Origin: Bacteroidales bacterium
Lineage (GTDB): Bacteria; Bacteroidota; Bacteroidia; Bacteroidales; NBLH01
Reading direction: 5' to 3'
Length of the DNA: 53,932 nucleotides
Assembly (NCBI GenBank): GCA_016937695.1
Contig: JAFGWC010000032.1
Span: 1-53,932 of the forward strand
Position numbers and translations under genes: made by a program. Positions 18,392 to 27,097 of the stretch are shown here, one piece after another. Below the pieces are notes generated by a model. It saw nothing but the letters and a program-made list of their open reading frames with translations. It was not told the origin of the DNA and did not search any database. Each line of letters starts with the position of its first letter. Position 1 is the first letter of the stretch.

Positions 18392-19147
18392 TTATTGTTT
18401 AATAAAAGAACCGTTTTTTAAAACCGGAATTACATTTACAACATCAAACTTCAAACAATATCTTATATCATTAGCCAAATAATCAATTTTATCTTTAAAT
18501 CTCATTGAATAATCCATTATAAAATTAAATAAATTCTTGTCAGAATTTTGATAAATAAGTTTTGCATGATTTGCAGAATCAGTAGGATGTTCATAATTTT
18601 TAAATTTTAATAAATCAGAAACTAATTGACCTGCAAAAACAGTATCTTCTATGCTTATATTATTTTTCCAACCGGAACAAACTAGTAAAATGTTTTTATT
18701 CTGAGAAATTAAATATTTTTTTAATATAGAATAATTTACATATGCACCAACTATTAATTCAGATTCAGGAAATTTTATTAATTTTTCTGATATTTTAGCT
18801 ATTGTTTTTGTTCCATTAGTAGTTGTGATTGCAAATTTTTTCCCTGCTAAACTTCTGTCCATTAAGCTAATAGGTGAATTATCGTAATCAAATCCTTCAA
18901 GTTTAATTCCGTTTCGTTCACCAGCAATAATATAACCTTCTTTTTTTAAAGCTATTGCTGAATTAACATCTGCTATAGGTTTTAATTCGCTTACTCCGTA
19001 TTCTAAAACTGTACATATAGTAGTGCTAGCACGTATAATATCAATAACAACAACAATTGTGTTTTTTAAATCAAAATTATCGATAAGCAAAGGACTTAGA
19101 CAAACATCTAAGTTTAATTTTCTGTTATTAAGTGAATCTGAAGTCAT
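18392..19147 (-). CDS. comB: Probable 2-phosphosulfolactate phosphatase (ComB family)
   Basis: 251 residues, the family length. Motifs: VVVIDIIRASTTICTVLEYG (about 32-51) with the Asp36 and Arg39 that line the Mg2+/phosphate site, GERNGIKLEGFDYDNSP (about 76-92), and TTTNGTKTI (about 108-116). In methanogens ComB releases sulfolactate for coenzyme M synthesis. The family is widespread in bacteria that do not make coenzyme M, and there its true substrate is uncertain, so a general acid phosphatase role on a related sulfonate is only an inference. It is a single gene with no coenzyme M or sulfonate genes nearby. Confidence 0.85.
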   Translation of the reverse strand: MTSDSLNNRKLNLDVCLSPLLIDNFDLKNTIVVVIDIIRASTTICTVLEYGVSELKPIADVNSAIALKKEGYIIAGERNGIKLEGFDYDNSPISLMDRSLAGKKFAITTTNGTKTIAKISEKLIKFPESELIVGAYVNYSILKKYLISQNKNILLVCSGWKNNISIEDTVFAGQLVSDLLKFKNYEHPTDSANHAKLIYQNSDKNLFNFIMDYSMRFKDKIDYLANDIRYCLKFDVVNVIPVLKNGSFIKQ

Positions 19148-19226
19148 TTAGTTTTAAAATTTATTAATTATTTGAAATTTTAACATTTATTAATAAGTCT
19201 TTAATGATTTTAACATAAACAGAATC
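19148..19226. other. Leader region between comB and the candidate sRNA
   Basis: AT-rich DNA upstream of the divergent comB start and the plus-strand promoter at 19227. I see no coding frame or stem here. Confidence 0.4.
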
Positions 19227-19234
19227 TATCTTTG
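19227..19234 (+). promoter_or_regulatory. Candidate -7 box of the small RNA
   Basis: TATCTTTG, an exact TAnnTTTG, with predicted start near 19241. A weak ttta lies 23 bases upstream in place of TTTG. Confidence 0.45.
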
Positions 19235-19240
19235 TATCAG

Positions 19241-19331
19241 AAAAAAAGAACAAATTTTTTCATAAAAATAGGTTTTAAGTTAGTAAATAGGTTTAGTAAT
19301 AAAGGTGGGAGTGGTTACCCGCCTTTTTTTT
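19241..19331 (+). ncRNA. Candidate small RNA of about 90 nt, family unknown
   Basis: An isolated transcript is implied by a TAnnTTTG promoter box directly upstream and a strong terminator at the 3' end, in a gap with no open frame. The body is A/U-rich with repeated aggttt (aataggttttaag, aataggtttagt), and the 3' hairpin (aaggtggg / cccgcctt) is the most GC-rich spot in the gap. It lies between two minus-strand genes and is not antisense to either. I cannot assign it to 6S RNA or another known family by eye. Confidence 0.5.
19302..19331 (+). terminator. Intrinsic terminator of the candidate sRNA
   Basis: Stem of 8 bp with one G-T wobble (aaggtggg 19302-19309; cccgcctt 19318-19325), loop agtggtta, followed by eight T. 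Confidence 0.8.
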
Positions 19332-19360
19332 ATGTTTTTTTTGAAAGAAAATGGCTCGTA

Positions 19361-19473
19361 TTATACTGATATATAACGATTTGAGTTTTGAAATGTTTTG
19401 AGAGTAAACCTCTATTTAGCAATGTTTAATGTTAATTTATTAAACAGATTAACATCAGTATAACAAAATAGAG
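19361..19473. repeat. Interleaved inverted repeats downstream of gcvT
   Basis: ttatactgat (19361-19370) with atcagtataa (19454-19463); ctctattt (19410-19417) with aaatagag (19466-19473); and tgttaat (19430-19436) with attaaca (19448-19454). The second pair crosses the first, as in a pseudoknot. It lies just after the gcvT stop on the minus strand. The role is not evident. Confidence 0.35.
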
Positions 19474-19499
19474 ATTTCCCAATCATTTAAATTTTAATA

Positions 19500-20588
19500 T
19501 CAGGCTTTGTAAAAAGGTAAACTTACAATTCTAGCTTTAATATTATTATTTCTGATTTTAATATATATTTCAGTATCCAATTTTAAATGTGAAGCATTAA
19601 CATATCCCATTCCAATCCCTTTTTTTAAACTTGGCGACATTGTTCCTGAAGTAACAACTCCAATATTATTTCCGTCAGCATCAACAATTTCGTAACCGTG
19701 ACGAGGAATACCTCTTTCGATTAATTCAAAAGCTTTTAGTCTTCTAACGATAGGAGCATCTTTTTGTTTTGTAAGAATATCTCTGTCAATAAAATTATTT
19801 CCATCTACAAATTTAGTTATCCAACCTAAACCGGCTTCAATTGGTGATGTTGTATCATCAATATCATTTCCGTAAAGGCAATATCCCATTTCAAGTCTTA
19901 AAGTATCTCTTGCAGCAAGTCCTATTGGTTTAATTCCTTCTTCTTTTCCGGCTTCAAAAATTGCATTCCACATTTTTTCTGCATCGCTGTTGTACATATA
20001 TAATTCAAAACCTCCTGAACCGGTATATCCTGTAGCAGAGATAATTACATCTTCAATACCAGCAATTTTTCCTGTAACAAAAGTGTAGAATTTTATTTCA
20101 GATAAATTTATATCAGTAAGTTTTTGAAGCACTTTTATAGCTAAAGGACCTTGTATTGCAAGTTGAGATGTTTTATCTGATGCATTTTCAAGTTCAGTAG
20201 CTTCGGTGTTTTGCTGATTTAGCCAATTCCAATCTTTTTCAATATTTGAAGCATTAACTACAAGCAAATATTTTTGATCTTCGTAATGATAAACGATTAA
20301 ATCGTCAACAATTCCACCTTTTCCGTTTGGAAAGCAAGAATATTGAGCAATTCCCGGTCTTAGTTTAGAAACATCGTTAGAAGTAACTTTTTGAACAAAA
20401 TCGTATGCTTTAGGTCCTTTAACCCAAATTTCGCCCATATGTGAAACATCAAAAACACCAACTCCGTTTCTAACAGTTAGGTGTTCCTCGATAACTCCTG
20501 TATATTCTACAGGCATATTATATCCTGCAAAAGGTACTAATTTAGCACCAAATTGTTTGTGGAAATTGATAAAAGCTGTATTTTTCAT
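19500..20588 (-). CDS. gcvT: Aminomethyltransferase (glycine cleavage T protein)
   Basis: 362 residues, the normal GcvT length. It transfers the methylene group of the aminomethyl-lipoyl H protein to tetrahydrofolate, releasing ammonia, in the glycine cleavage complex in the cytoplasm. Recognisable features: [17 protein letters not shown] at the N-terminus, the folate-site stretch FDVSHMGEI (about 46-54), [13 protein letters not shown] (about 185-197), [20 protein letters not shown] (about 226-245), and [12 protein letters not shown] near the C-terminus. No gcvH or gcvP is in the window. It lies 37 bp after ndk on the same strand and probably shares its promoter. Confidence 0.95.
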   Translation of the reverse strand: MKNTAFINFHKQFGAKLVPFAGYNMPVEYTGVIEEHLTVRNGVGVFDVSHMGEIWVKGPKAYDFVQKVTSNDVSKLRPGIAQYSCFPNGKGGIVDDLIVYHYEDQKYLLVVNASNIEKDWNWLNQQNTEATELENASDKTSQLAIQGPLAIKVLQKLTDINLSEIKFYTFVTGKIAGIEDVIISATGYTGSGGFELYMYNSDAEKMWNAIFEAGKEEGIKPIGLAARDTLRLEMGYCLYGNDIDDTTSPIEAGLGWITKFVDGNNFIDRDILTKQKDAPIVRRLKAFELIERGIPRHGYEIVDADGNNIGVVTSGTMSPSLKKGIGMGYVNASHLKLDTEIYIKIRNNNIKARIVSLPFYKA

Positions 20589-20625
20589 TTTATTGATTTA
20601 TTATATTGTGTTGATATTTAATGTT

Positions 20626-21072
20626 TTATCCTAGTTCTTCAAATCCGTCTTGATTATATCTTTCGTCAAAAGAAAAGAAAAAATTTGATTCCATTTCAGC
20701 ATTTTCATCACTATCAGAACCATGAACAGCATTTTCTTGCATTGAAATTGCAAATTCTTTTCTAATTGTGCCTTCTTCAGCTTTTTCAGGATTTGTAGCA
20801 CCAATAAGTTTTCTGTAATCTTCAACTGCATTTTCTTTTTCTAAAATTGCAGCAACAATAGGTCCTGAAGTCATAAATTTAACCAAATCTTCGAAAAAAG
20901 GTTTATCATTATGTACTCCATAAAATGCTTTTGCTCTTGTAACGCAGAGTTTAGTCATTTTCATTGCAACTATTCTAAATCCGGCATCTGTTATTTTATT
21001 GAGTATATGACCAATGTGTCCGTTTTTTACTGCAACCGGTTTAATCATTGTAAAAGTTCTATTACCACTCAT
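20626..21072 (-). CDS. ndk: Nucleoside diphosphate kinase
   Basis: 148 residues. It equalises nucleoside triphosphate pools by transferring a phosphate from ATP via a phosphohistidine. The active-site His117 is in NAVHGSDS, Lys11 is in TMIKP, and [17 protein letters not shown] precedes the site. C-terminal residues beyond FFFSFDERY are acidic. A full Bacteroidota promoter lies upstream, and gcvT follows. Confidence 0.96.
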   Translation of the reverse strand: MSGNRTFTMIKPVAVKNGHIGHILNKITDAGFRIVAMKMTKLCVTRAKAFYGVHNDKPFFEDLVKFMTSGPIVAAILEKENAVEDYRKLIGATNPEKAEEGTIRKEFAISMQENAVHGSDSDENAEMESNFFFSFDERYNQDGFEELG

Positions 21073-21103
21073 TATTTAAGGTTTTTATTATTAAAAATTA
21101 AAG

Positions 21104-21136
21104 CAAAGATATTATTTTATTTTAATGTTTGGCAAA
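21104..21136 (-). promoter_or_regulatory. Promoter of ndk-gcvT
   Basis: Minus strand TTTTG, 21 bases, then TATCTTTG: both boxes of the Bacteroidota housekeeping promoter at accepted spacing, 32 bases before the ndk ATG. Confidence 0.65.
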
Positions 21137-21317
21137 ATTTTAGATATGTATAAATATTATAAAAGCAATTTTATTTTACAATGATTTTTGACATATAAAA
21201 CATTAGAAAATAAAAAACAATTAATTATTATTAGACTTATTATATTAATAATCAGACATATATATGGTTTTGTTTAATTTATTAATTTAATGATTAGATA
21301 TGCCTTTGATATTGTGT

Positions 21318-21325
21318 TATCTTTG
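21318..21325 (+). promoter_or_regulatory. Candidate -7 box for nrnA-gldI
   Basis: TATCTTTG 25 bases before the ATG at 21351. The -33 box is not evident. Confidence 0.45.
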
Positions 21326-21350
21326 AAAAATTTATTGAAAAACAGTAATA

Positions 21351-22376
21351 ATGAATAGTATTCATAGAAAAACGATTTTAGAAGTAGGAATTTTATTAAA
21401 AACGCAACAAAACTTTGTGATTTTTGGACATGTAAATCCTGATGGAGATGCAATAGGGAGTACATTGGCATTGTATCATTATTTAAAATCTAAAGAATAT
21501 AATGTTTTTGTAATAATGCCAAATGATTTTCCTGATTTTCTTAAATTTTTACCTTTAAGTTCAGATATTATTATATATGAAAAACAAAAAAAAGAGGCTG
21601 AAAAAATAATTAAAGAAACGAGCCTTAGTTTTTATTGCGATTTTAATGAACCAAAACGTTTGGGAAATTTATCGGAATTAGAAATTAAATTAGACTCGAT
21701 TAAGGTTTTGATAGATCATCATCCACAACCTTCAAAATTTGTAGATTATTCAATATCAGATACTTCTGTAAGTTCAACATCAGAATTAATTTATGAATTT
21801 ATTTCTCAAGTAGAAAATTCAGCAACTGTTTTAAAAGAAATTGCAGAATGTTTAATGGCCGGAATTATAACAGATACAGGTCTTTTTCATCATAATTCAT
21901 CTAATCCAAGAACATTTGAAATAATTGCAAACTTAATAAAATCAGGAGCTGATAAAGATTTGATTATTAATCAAATATACAATACTTATTCATATGACAG
22001 AATGAAATTGCTTGGCAGTTCTTTATTTAATTGGATGAGAGTTTTACCGGAATATGGTTCGGCATATATTTATTTATCGAAAGAAGTATTGAAAAAGTAT
22101 AAATACCAAATTGGTGATACTGAGGGACTTGTGAATTATCCATTGTCTATAAGCGGAATAAATTTTTCGGCCTTATTTGTTGAACATGATGATTATGTTA
22201 AAGTTTCGTTAAGATCTAAAAATAGTTTTGATACAAATTTATTTGCAAGAGAACATTATAAAGGCGGCGGCCATATAAATGCTTCTGGTGGTAAATCATT
22301 TGTTTCGTTAAGCGAAACAACAAAATTATTTACTAAATTGTTGTCTAAATATAAATCTGAAATTATAGAACAATAG
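21351..22376 (+). CDS. nrnA: DHH phosphoesterase, NrnA-type oligoribonuclease/pAp phosphatase
   Basis: 341 residues. The DHH N-domain has GHVNPDGDAIGSTLAL (His27, Asp31, Asp33) and the DHH triad in LIDHHPQP; the DHHA1 C-domain has YKGGGHINASGG. This arrangement, with about 330-340 residues, is that of NrnA, which degrades 2-5 nt RNA fragments and dephosphorylates 3'-phosphoadenosine 5'-phosphate. Related c-di-AMP or pGpG phosphodiesterases (GdpP lacks its membrane/GGDEF part here) cannot be excluded, and a cdaA gene occurs elsewhere in the window. The gldI-like gene follows 135 bp downstream on the same strand. Confidence 0.88.
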   Translation: MNSIHRKTILEVGILLKTQQNFVIFGHVNPDGDAIGSTLALYHYLKSKEYNVFVIMPNDFPDFLKFLPLSSDIIIYEKQKKEAEKIIKETSLSFYCDFNEPKRLGNLSELEIKLDSIKVLIDHHPQPSKFVDYSISDTSVSSTSELIYEFISQVENSATVLKEIAECLMAGIITDTGLFHHNSSNPRTFEIIANLIKSGADKDLIINQIYNTYSYDRMKLLGSSLFNWMRVLPEYGSAYIYLSKEVLKKYKYQIGDTEGLVNYPLSISGINFSALFVEHDDYVKVSLRSKNSFDTNLFAREHYKGGGHINASGGKSFVSLSETTKLFTKLLSKYKSEIIEQ

Positions 22377-22511
22377 TTAATGATATAATTATATAATAGT
22401 GTAATTGTACAATAAAGCTTAGTTAAATTATTATTTGTTTGTAAAATCCAAATTTTTAATTTTGTAGGGAGCAGATTTTTTTAATTATATAATATTGATA
22501 TATAACTTGTT

Positions 22512-23048
22512 ATGAATAAATTATATGTTTTAATATTCTTCTTTAGTTTAATGTTTTTTTCTTGTACCGAAAAATCCGAAAAGAAAAAAAATATGACTCA
22601 AGAAGATTTAGCTAAATTAGAAAAGCCATTAGAAGCAGTAAACAGATACTTAGTTACAAAGGATTCTGAAATAATTCAAAATTATGCAAAACGAAGAAAT
22701 TGGGAAATGCATCAATCTGAAACAGGTGTTTGGTATATGATTTATGAAAAAACTGGTGGTGAAAAGGCGATTCAGGGAAAAATAGCAACCATTAATTATA
22801 ATGTGTTTTTATTGAACGGAACATTATGTTATTCATCAGATTCTTTAGGTCAAAAATCATTTTTAATTGGTAGAGGTGGAGTTGAATCGGGATTAGAAGA
22901 GGGAATTTTACTTATGAAACAAGGTGAAAAAGCAAGACTAATAATGCCGCCATTTAAGGCTCACGGTCTTTTAGGTGATATGAAGAAAATACCTTCGAGG
23001 GCAATTGTGCTTTATGAAATTGAATTAGTGAAATTAACCGATAAATAG
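22512..23048 (+). CDS. gldI: FKBP-type peptidyl-prolyl isomerase lipoprotein, GldI-like
   Basis: 178 residues with a lipoprotein signal ending in MFFSC (Cys18), a charged linker, and an FKBP domain at about 70-175 (ATINYNVFLLNGTLCYSSDS, FLIGRGGVESGLEEGI, GEKARLIMPPFKAHGLLG). Size and architecture match GldI, the FKBP lipoprotein needed for gliding and for secretion-linked folding in Flavobacterium. T9SS cargo in this window makes the role plausible, but without the core gld genes nearby a general periplasmic PPIase remains possible. Several FKBP active-site aromatics are conserved (YNVFLLNG, Phe in the FLIG strand). Its stop codon directly abuts the stop of the convergent next gene. Confidence 0.65.
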   Translation: MNKLYVLIFFFSLMFFSCTEKSEKKKNMTQEDLAKLEKPLEAVNRYLVTKDSEIIQNYAKRRNWEMHQSETGVWYMIYEKTGGEKAIQGKIATINYNVFLLNGTLCYSSDSLGQKSFLIGRGGVESGLEEGILLMKQGEKARLIMPPFKAHGLLGDMKKIPSRAIVLYEIELVKLTDK

Positions 23049-23870
23049 TTAAATAACATACGGAATTACTGCCATAAAAATGGCTATCCATAAAGTTATT
23101 TTATTAATTTTTATATCAGTTTTGTCTTTTATCGAGCATTTTTCATCAATTAAAAAACTAAATCTGGTTGGTAAAAAGAAAATAAACGCCATAATAAAAA
23201 CTCCTATTAAAACAAAAAAGAACTGAAAATATCCTTCTAGAGTATAAAAAATATCTGTTCTTGAAAAATAATTGCCGAAAAGATTTCCAAAAACTTCCCA
23301 AACTGCAGTATAAGCTATCAAACCATAAATAACTAGTAATGAATTGGATATGAAAACAATATTTGATTTTAATGGTTTTAATTCGTTTTTAGGTTTATCT
23401 TCTAAAAAGAGAAAGAATCTATACCAAATAAAAAGCTCTCTAATAAAAATAATTACTAAAATTAACACATATAAAAGTTGATAATTTTCAAATGAAATTC
23501 CAAAAGCATTAGCCATTAAATTACCAATTAAAAAATTATTAACAAGATGAAAAATAGCTATTAAAATAATGCTTCCACCAGATTTTAAAGGTGTTTTAGT
23601 TTTTCCACCTGAAATATATAAAGCATATTGCATTTCTTTTGACTTTAAAAAAACTCCAAAAGTTTCAGTTACAATTGCAATTAACAAGATTATACCAAAA
23701 CCTTTAGAAATGCCATTTTGATTATTATATGCTAAAGAAGCTGCATTATCAAAAACATATCGTGCGAGCAAAAGCGAGTAAACGGCAGAATATAAAACAA
23801 AAAACAAATTATACTGAATTCCCGGACGGTTAAATATATATTTATTTAAAAAGTTTATAATTTTTTTCAT
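23049..23870 (-). CDS. Polytopic membrane protein of unknown function
   Basis: 273 residues with about seven hydrophobic segments and almost no extramembrane domains, plus short loops rich in Lys. I see no transporter motif, catalytic histidine cluster or known signature. It follows yicC on the same strand (52 bp gap) and may be cotranscribed with it. The stop codon begins at the base after the stop of the convergent gldI-like gene, leaving no intergenic space, so transcription must end inside the opposing gene. Confidence 0.7.
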   Translation of the reverse strand: MKKIINFLNKYIFNRPGIQYNLFFVLYSAVYSLLLARYVFDNAASLAYNNQNGISKGFGIILLIAIVTETFGVFLKSKEMQYALYISGGKTKTPLKSGGSIILIAIFHLVNNFLIGNLMANAFGISFENYQLLYVLILVIIFIRELFIWYRFFLFLEDKPKNELKPLKSNIVFISNSLLVIYGLIAYTAVWEVFGNLFGNYFSRTDIFYTLEGYFQFFFVLIGVFIMAFIFFLPTRFSFLIDEKCSIKDKTDIKINKITLWIAIFMAVIPYVI

Positions 23871-23922
23871 GTGCCTTAATTTTAATGATTTACACTCTGA
23901 AATGTTGATTTTAATTAAATTA

Positions 23923-24801
23923 TTATAAAATATTTAACACTTGTTCTTTGATTTTTTCAAGTTCATCTTTCATTTGTACTACAATTTGCTGAATTTCAGA
24001 GCTATTAGCTTTTGAACCAATTGTGTTTATTTCTCTACCAATTTCTTGAACAATAAATCCCAATTTTTTACCGGCATTTTCTTCATTTTGCATTGTTTCA
24101 ATAAAATATTTACAATGATTAGCCAGTCTTACTTTTTCTTCTGTAATGTCAAGTTTTTCAATGTAATAGATAAGTTCCTGCTCAAAGCGATTATTGTCAG
24201 TATCGATATTTTTTAAGTGTTCATCAAGAGTTTGTTTAATTCTATCTTTTATTTTATCTATTCTATTTATTTCAAAAGGTTCAATATCATTTAATAGATT
24301 TTTAATATTTTTAATTCTATCAAAAAAATCTTTTTCAAGCACATTTCCTTCCTGAGTTCTAAAAATGCTTATTTCGACAAGAGCTTTATTAACAGTATCA
24401 GCAATTATTTGCCATTCATTTTCATCAATTTCATTATTTTCAGATTTTATTACATCTGGTAATTGCAAAATTGTTTGAAAGATATTTTCATTATGGATAT
24501 TTTTATTTAATGATTTGGAAATTTCAATTAATTGGTTGTAGTATGATTTAATAGTTTCTTTATTTAAACTAAGATTTTTATCACTTTCAGTTTTATCTAT
24601 CCAAACAGATAATTCAATTTTACCACGATTAAGATTTTTAATAAGCTCGTTTCTCAATATTAATTCTTTTTCCTTATACTGAGATGGTAATTTTATAAAA
24701 ATATCAGCTTGTTTACTGTTTAATGATTTTATTTCAACTGTAACTTTCTTATTTTCAGACTCATAACTTGCCTTCCCGAAACCGGTCATCGATTTTAACA
24801 T
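23923..24801 (-). CDS. yicC: YicC-family endoribonuclease
   Basis: 292 residues starting MLKSMTGFGKASYE and ending with the conserved C-terminal part (REINTIGSKANSSEIQQIVV). YicC is a conserved bacterial protein shown to cut RNA and to affect stationary-phase survival and small-RNA stability. The length is normal. The central region is a predicted long helix bundle rich in Lys, Asn and Glu. A membrane-protein gene follows on the same strand and the exported Pcm gene is divergent. Confidence 0.9.
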   Translation of the reverse strand: MLKSMTGFGKASYESENKKVTVEIKSLNSKQADIFIKLPSQYKEKELILRNELIKNLNRGKIELSVWIDKTESDKNLSLNKETIKSYYNQLIEISKSLNKNIHNENIFQTILQLPDVIKSENNEIDENEWQIIADTVNKALVEISIFRTQEGNVLEKDFFDRIKNIKNLLNDIEPFEINRIDKIKDRIKQTLDEHLKNIDTDNNRFEQELIYYIEKLDITEEKVRLANHCKYFIETMQNEENAGKKLGFIVQEIGREINTIGSKANSSEIQQIVVQMKDELEKIKEQVLNIL

Positions 24802-24832
24802 AATTTTTTATTTTATTTTATTTAACATCATT

Positions 24833-24840
24833 CAAAATTA
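24833..24840 (-). promoter_or_regulatory. Candidate -7 box for yicC
   Basis: Minus strand TAATTTTG fits TAnnTTTG, about 32 bases before the ATG. The -33 box is unclear. Confidence 0.3.
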
Positions 24841-24935
24841 ATAAAATATTTAGTTTTTATATTATTTTGATAATTGCATTTTATTTAGTAATTTATATGC
24901 GCAAGTTAATAAACTTAAATAATATTTATTTTAAA

Positions 24936-25646
24936 ATGTATTTATTTAAAGAAATATTATTAATTCTGCTAATAATGGACTTACCTATAAATAAATTATA
25001 CTCTCAAGATTATGATGTATTAAGAAAAAATATGGTTGAAAAGCAAATAGAGAGACGTGGAGTTTCTGATAAAAATGTTTTGAAAGCTATGTTGAAAGTA
25101 GAAAGGCATTTATTTGTTCCTCAGGAATATATCGAATCTGCATATGATGATAATCCATTACCAATAGGCGAAGGACAAACAATATCACAACCATTTATTG
25201 TTGCTTATATGACTGAGTTGTTAAACTTAGATTCTACAAAAAATGTATTAGAAATAGGAACAGGTTCCGGTTATCAGGCAGCTATATTAGCTGAAATTGC
25301 AGGAAATGTTTATTCAATAGAGTTAATAAAATCCTTATCTGATAAGGCAAAAAAAGTATTGGATATGCTTAATTATCAGAATATTAAACTAAAAGTTGGA
25401 GATGGATATTTGGGTTGGAAAGAATATTCGCCTTTTGATGCAATAATTGTTACTTGTGCTCCAACACATATTCCAAAAATGCTAAAAGATCAGTTAGCCG
25501 AAGGCGGAATTATCATAATTCCGGTTGGTGAGGCATATTCGCAAGAGATTGTAATTTTAAAAAAAGAAAAAGGGAAATTATTGAAAAAAGAGACAATAGG
25601 CGTAAGGTTTGTCCCGATGAAAGATGAAAAAGGGAATACATATTAA
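24936..25646 (+). CDS. pcm: Exported protein-L-isoaspartate O-methyltransferase
   Basis: About 236 residues. It methylates isoaspartyl residues formed by protein ageing, using S-adenosylmethionine. Motifs: IGEGQTISQPFIVAYMTELL (substrate loop), LEIGTGSGYQAAILA (SAM site), YSIELIKSL, and ITCAPTHIPKMLKDQL-type motif III (here VTCAPTHIPKMLKDQLAEGG). I start at the ATG at 24936, which gives MYLFKEILLILLIMDLPINK and a plausible signal peptide ending SQD; longer frames begin at an ATG at 24897 or a TTG at 24867. Bacteroidota often have exported Pcm enzymes, which would act on periplasmic proteins, though the methyl donor supply there is unexplained. The 3' end overlaps the stop codon of the convergent gene by 4 bases. 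Confidence 0.85.
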   Translation: MYLFKEILLILLIMDLPINKLYSQDYDVLRKNMVEKQIERRGVSDKNVLKAMLKVERHLFVPQEYIESAYDDNPLPIGEGQTISQPFIVAYMTELLNLDSTKNVLEIGTGSGYQAAILAEIAGNVYSIELIKSLSDKAKKVLDMLNYQNIKLKVGDGYLGWKEYSPFDAIIVTCAPTHIPKMLKDQLAEGGIIIIPVGEAYSQEIVILKKEKGKLLKKETIGVRFVPMKDEKGNTY

Positions 25647-26011
25647 TTATCATCAACCAGCCATTCTAAAGCTTCTTCAAATGTTTCGAAATGTTTTGGT
25701 AAAAGTGAAGTAATTCTATTCATTATAGACAGAAATATTTTTCTTGAGCCTTCTAAACCAATCTCAGCTGTTTTTTTTGTATAAGGTTCCATTTCTTTAC
25801 CTGCTTTTTTGAAAGCATTAAAAATTTCAGGTATTACGTAAAGATTTCTTAAATCTTCAAGAAGAAGAATCTCTTTTTCACCTGAATCTTTAACAAGCTG
25901 AACGGCCGTTTCAATGCTTAAAATAACAGTTTTAGCATCTTTTCCAAATCGGCCATGATCACTATGAAGTATTTTTTTCCCTTTGTGATATATCCAAACT
26001 AGTTTTTGCAT
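25643..26011 (-). CDS. SpoIIAA/STAS-like small protein
   Basis: 122 residues, predicted alternating beta-alpha with a hydrophobic strand (EILLLEDLRNLYVIPE) and a helical C-terminus ending FETFEEALEWLVDDN. The fold and ending resemble the SpoIIAA-like/STAS-like family, whose members act as protein-binding or anti-anti-sigma modules, and the ending is closely similar to the protein encoded at 32804-33202 (FDDFEKAEEWLYK). No phosphorylatable serine in the canonical STAS position is obvious. It is a single gene whose stop overlaps that of pcm. The function is unknown. Confidence 0.6.
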   Translation of the reverse strand: MQKLVWIYHKGKKILHSDHGRFGKDAKTVILSIETAVQLVKDSGEKEILLLEDLRNLYVIPEIFNAFKKAGKEMEPYTKKTAEIGLEGSRKIFLSIMNRITSLLPKHFETFEEALEWLVDDN

Positions 26012-26154
26012 TAAGAGAGGTTTTTATTACTTGCAATATAATAAGAATAATTTTAAAAATCAATGGTGTGAGTATTAATTTGGATAATATCGTATTTATA
26101 AGGTTTTAAATCAAACTGAAATAATTAAATGAGAAGATTTTTGATTAATTGTAT

Positions 26155-27042
26155 TTAATTCATTGCATATTCTTCTTCAATTTTTTCATCACTTATTTCA
26201 GAATTAAAGTTTAAATTTGCTCTGTATCTTGATTTATCATTGCTTCTTACTTGTCTAATAATCATTCTGATAGCCTGAACAGCTTTTTCCTGATTAATAA
26301 TTGTATTTTTAGCTTGTTCAAGCTCTGGAAGTTCAGTAATAAGATATAAAACATCACCGGAAATATTTAATAATTTAAGTATATGCGCTTCTGAAAGAGG
26401 CTCTTTATACCATTTGTTTTTAAAATTAATTTCTTCTATATCATTTCTCACAGTAGTAATATCTTCATAAAAAAATTCACTACTTTTTTCATTTAGAATT
26501 TCCTCATCAAGCCAATTATAACTACAAAAATAATAGCTTAAATATTTTTTACTTAAAATTATTAATTGAACATTCCAAAATGAATAATTAAAAAAACCTT
26601 TATTTGAATAAATTCTATGTAATTTATCATTTTCAATTTTTTGTGTAGGATGAAAAACCGGATATGGAATTATAATTAATTGTTCCGGCGATATGCTTTC
26701 ATTTTGTAGTTGTAAATATTCTAAAGCTCTATTTTTAATTTTAGATTTTAAATCTTCAATAAGCCATTGGTATATTTTGTCGTCAGAAATTCTGCTATTG
26801 TATATTCGTTTCTTATTAAAGTATGGGAAAATTATAGTTCTATACAATATAATACTAATAAATCCGACAGATGAAATCATAATTGCAATACTTTGAAATA
26901 AAAGCATAAACGCAACTCCAATTGTTATAAGCGATAAAAGGATATAAATTATTTTGTTTAAAGATGGCGGATTTGGCTTTTGATTAAAAAAATAATTTTT
27001 TATCAGTTTATTACGTTCTTGATCGTTTGTTGATAAATACAT
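26155..27042 (-). CDS. Membrane protein of unknown function with large cytosolic domain, in Xre-associated operon
   Basis: 295 residues: a hydrophilic N-terminus, a hydrophobic hairpin at about 29-70 (IIYILLSLITIGVAFMLLFQ, then SVGFISIILYRTIIFPYF), then a 220-residue soluble part. The soluble part is rich in Asn, Lys and aromatic residues (FNYSFWNVQLIILSKKYLSY) and ends acidic (SDEKIEEEYAMN). I know no family for it. It is the third gene of a tight minus-strand run: Xre regulator, 177-residue protein (gap 40 bp), this gene (gap 55 bp). Two direct 12-bp repeats lie just upstream. Confidence 0.65.
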   Translation of the reverse strand: MYLSTNDQERNKLIKNYFFNQKPNPPSLNKIIYILLSLITIGVAFMLLFQSIAIMISSVGFISIILYRTIIFPYFNKKRIYNSRISDDKIYQWLIEDLKSKIKNRALEYLQLQNESISPEQLIIIPYPVFHPTQKIENDKLHRIYSNKGFFNYSFWNVQLIILSKKYLSYYFCSYNWLDEEILNEKSSEFFYEDITTVRNDIEEINFKNKWYKEPLSEAHILKLLNISGDVLYLITELPELEQAKNTIINQEKAVQAIRMIIRQVRSNDKSRYRANLNFNSEISDEKIEEEYAMN

Positions 27043-27048
27043 AAGTAA

Positions 27049-27091
27049 ATATACTTAAATGACATTTGATAATTGTTTGATATACTTAAAT
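27049..27091. repeat. 12-bp direct repeat, possible operator
   Basis: atatacttaaat occurs at 27049-27060 and at 27080-27091, spaced by 31 bases (about three helical turns), between the 177- and 295-residue genes. The core tatactt recurs in the palindrome aagtatactt at 28067-28076 in the divergent promoter gap. This may be the binding site of one of the two Xre regulators. Confidence 0.4.
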
Positions 27092-27097
27092 AGAATA

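Noticed and set aside
22381-22511. AT-rich inverted motifs between nrnA and gldI as a terminator
   Set aside because: The stems are short and imperfect, and the two genes may be read through.
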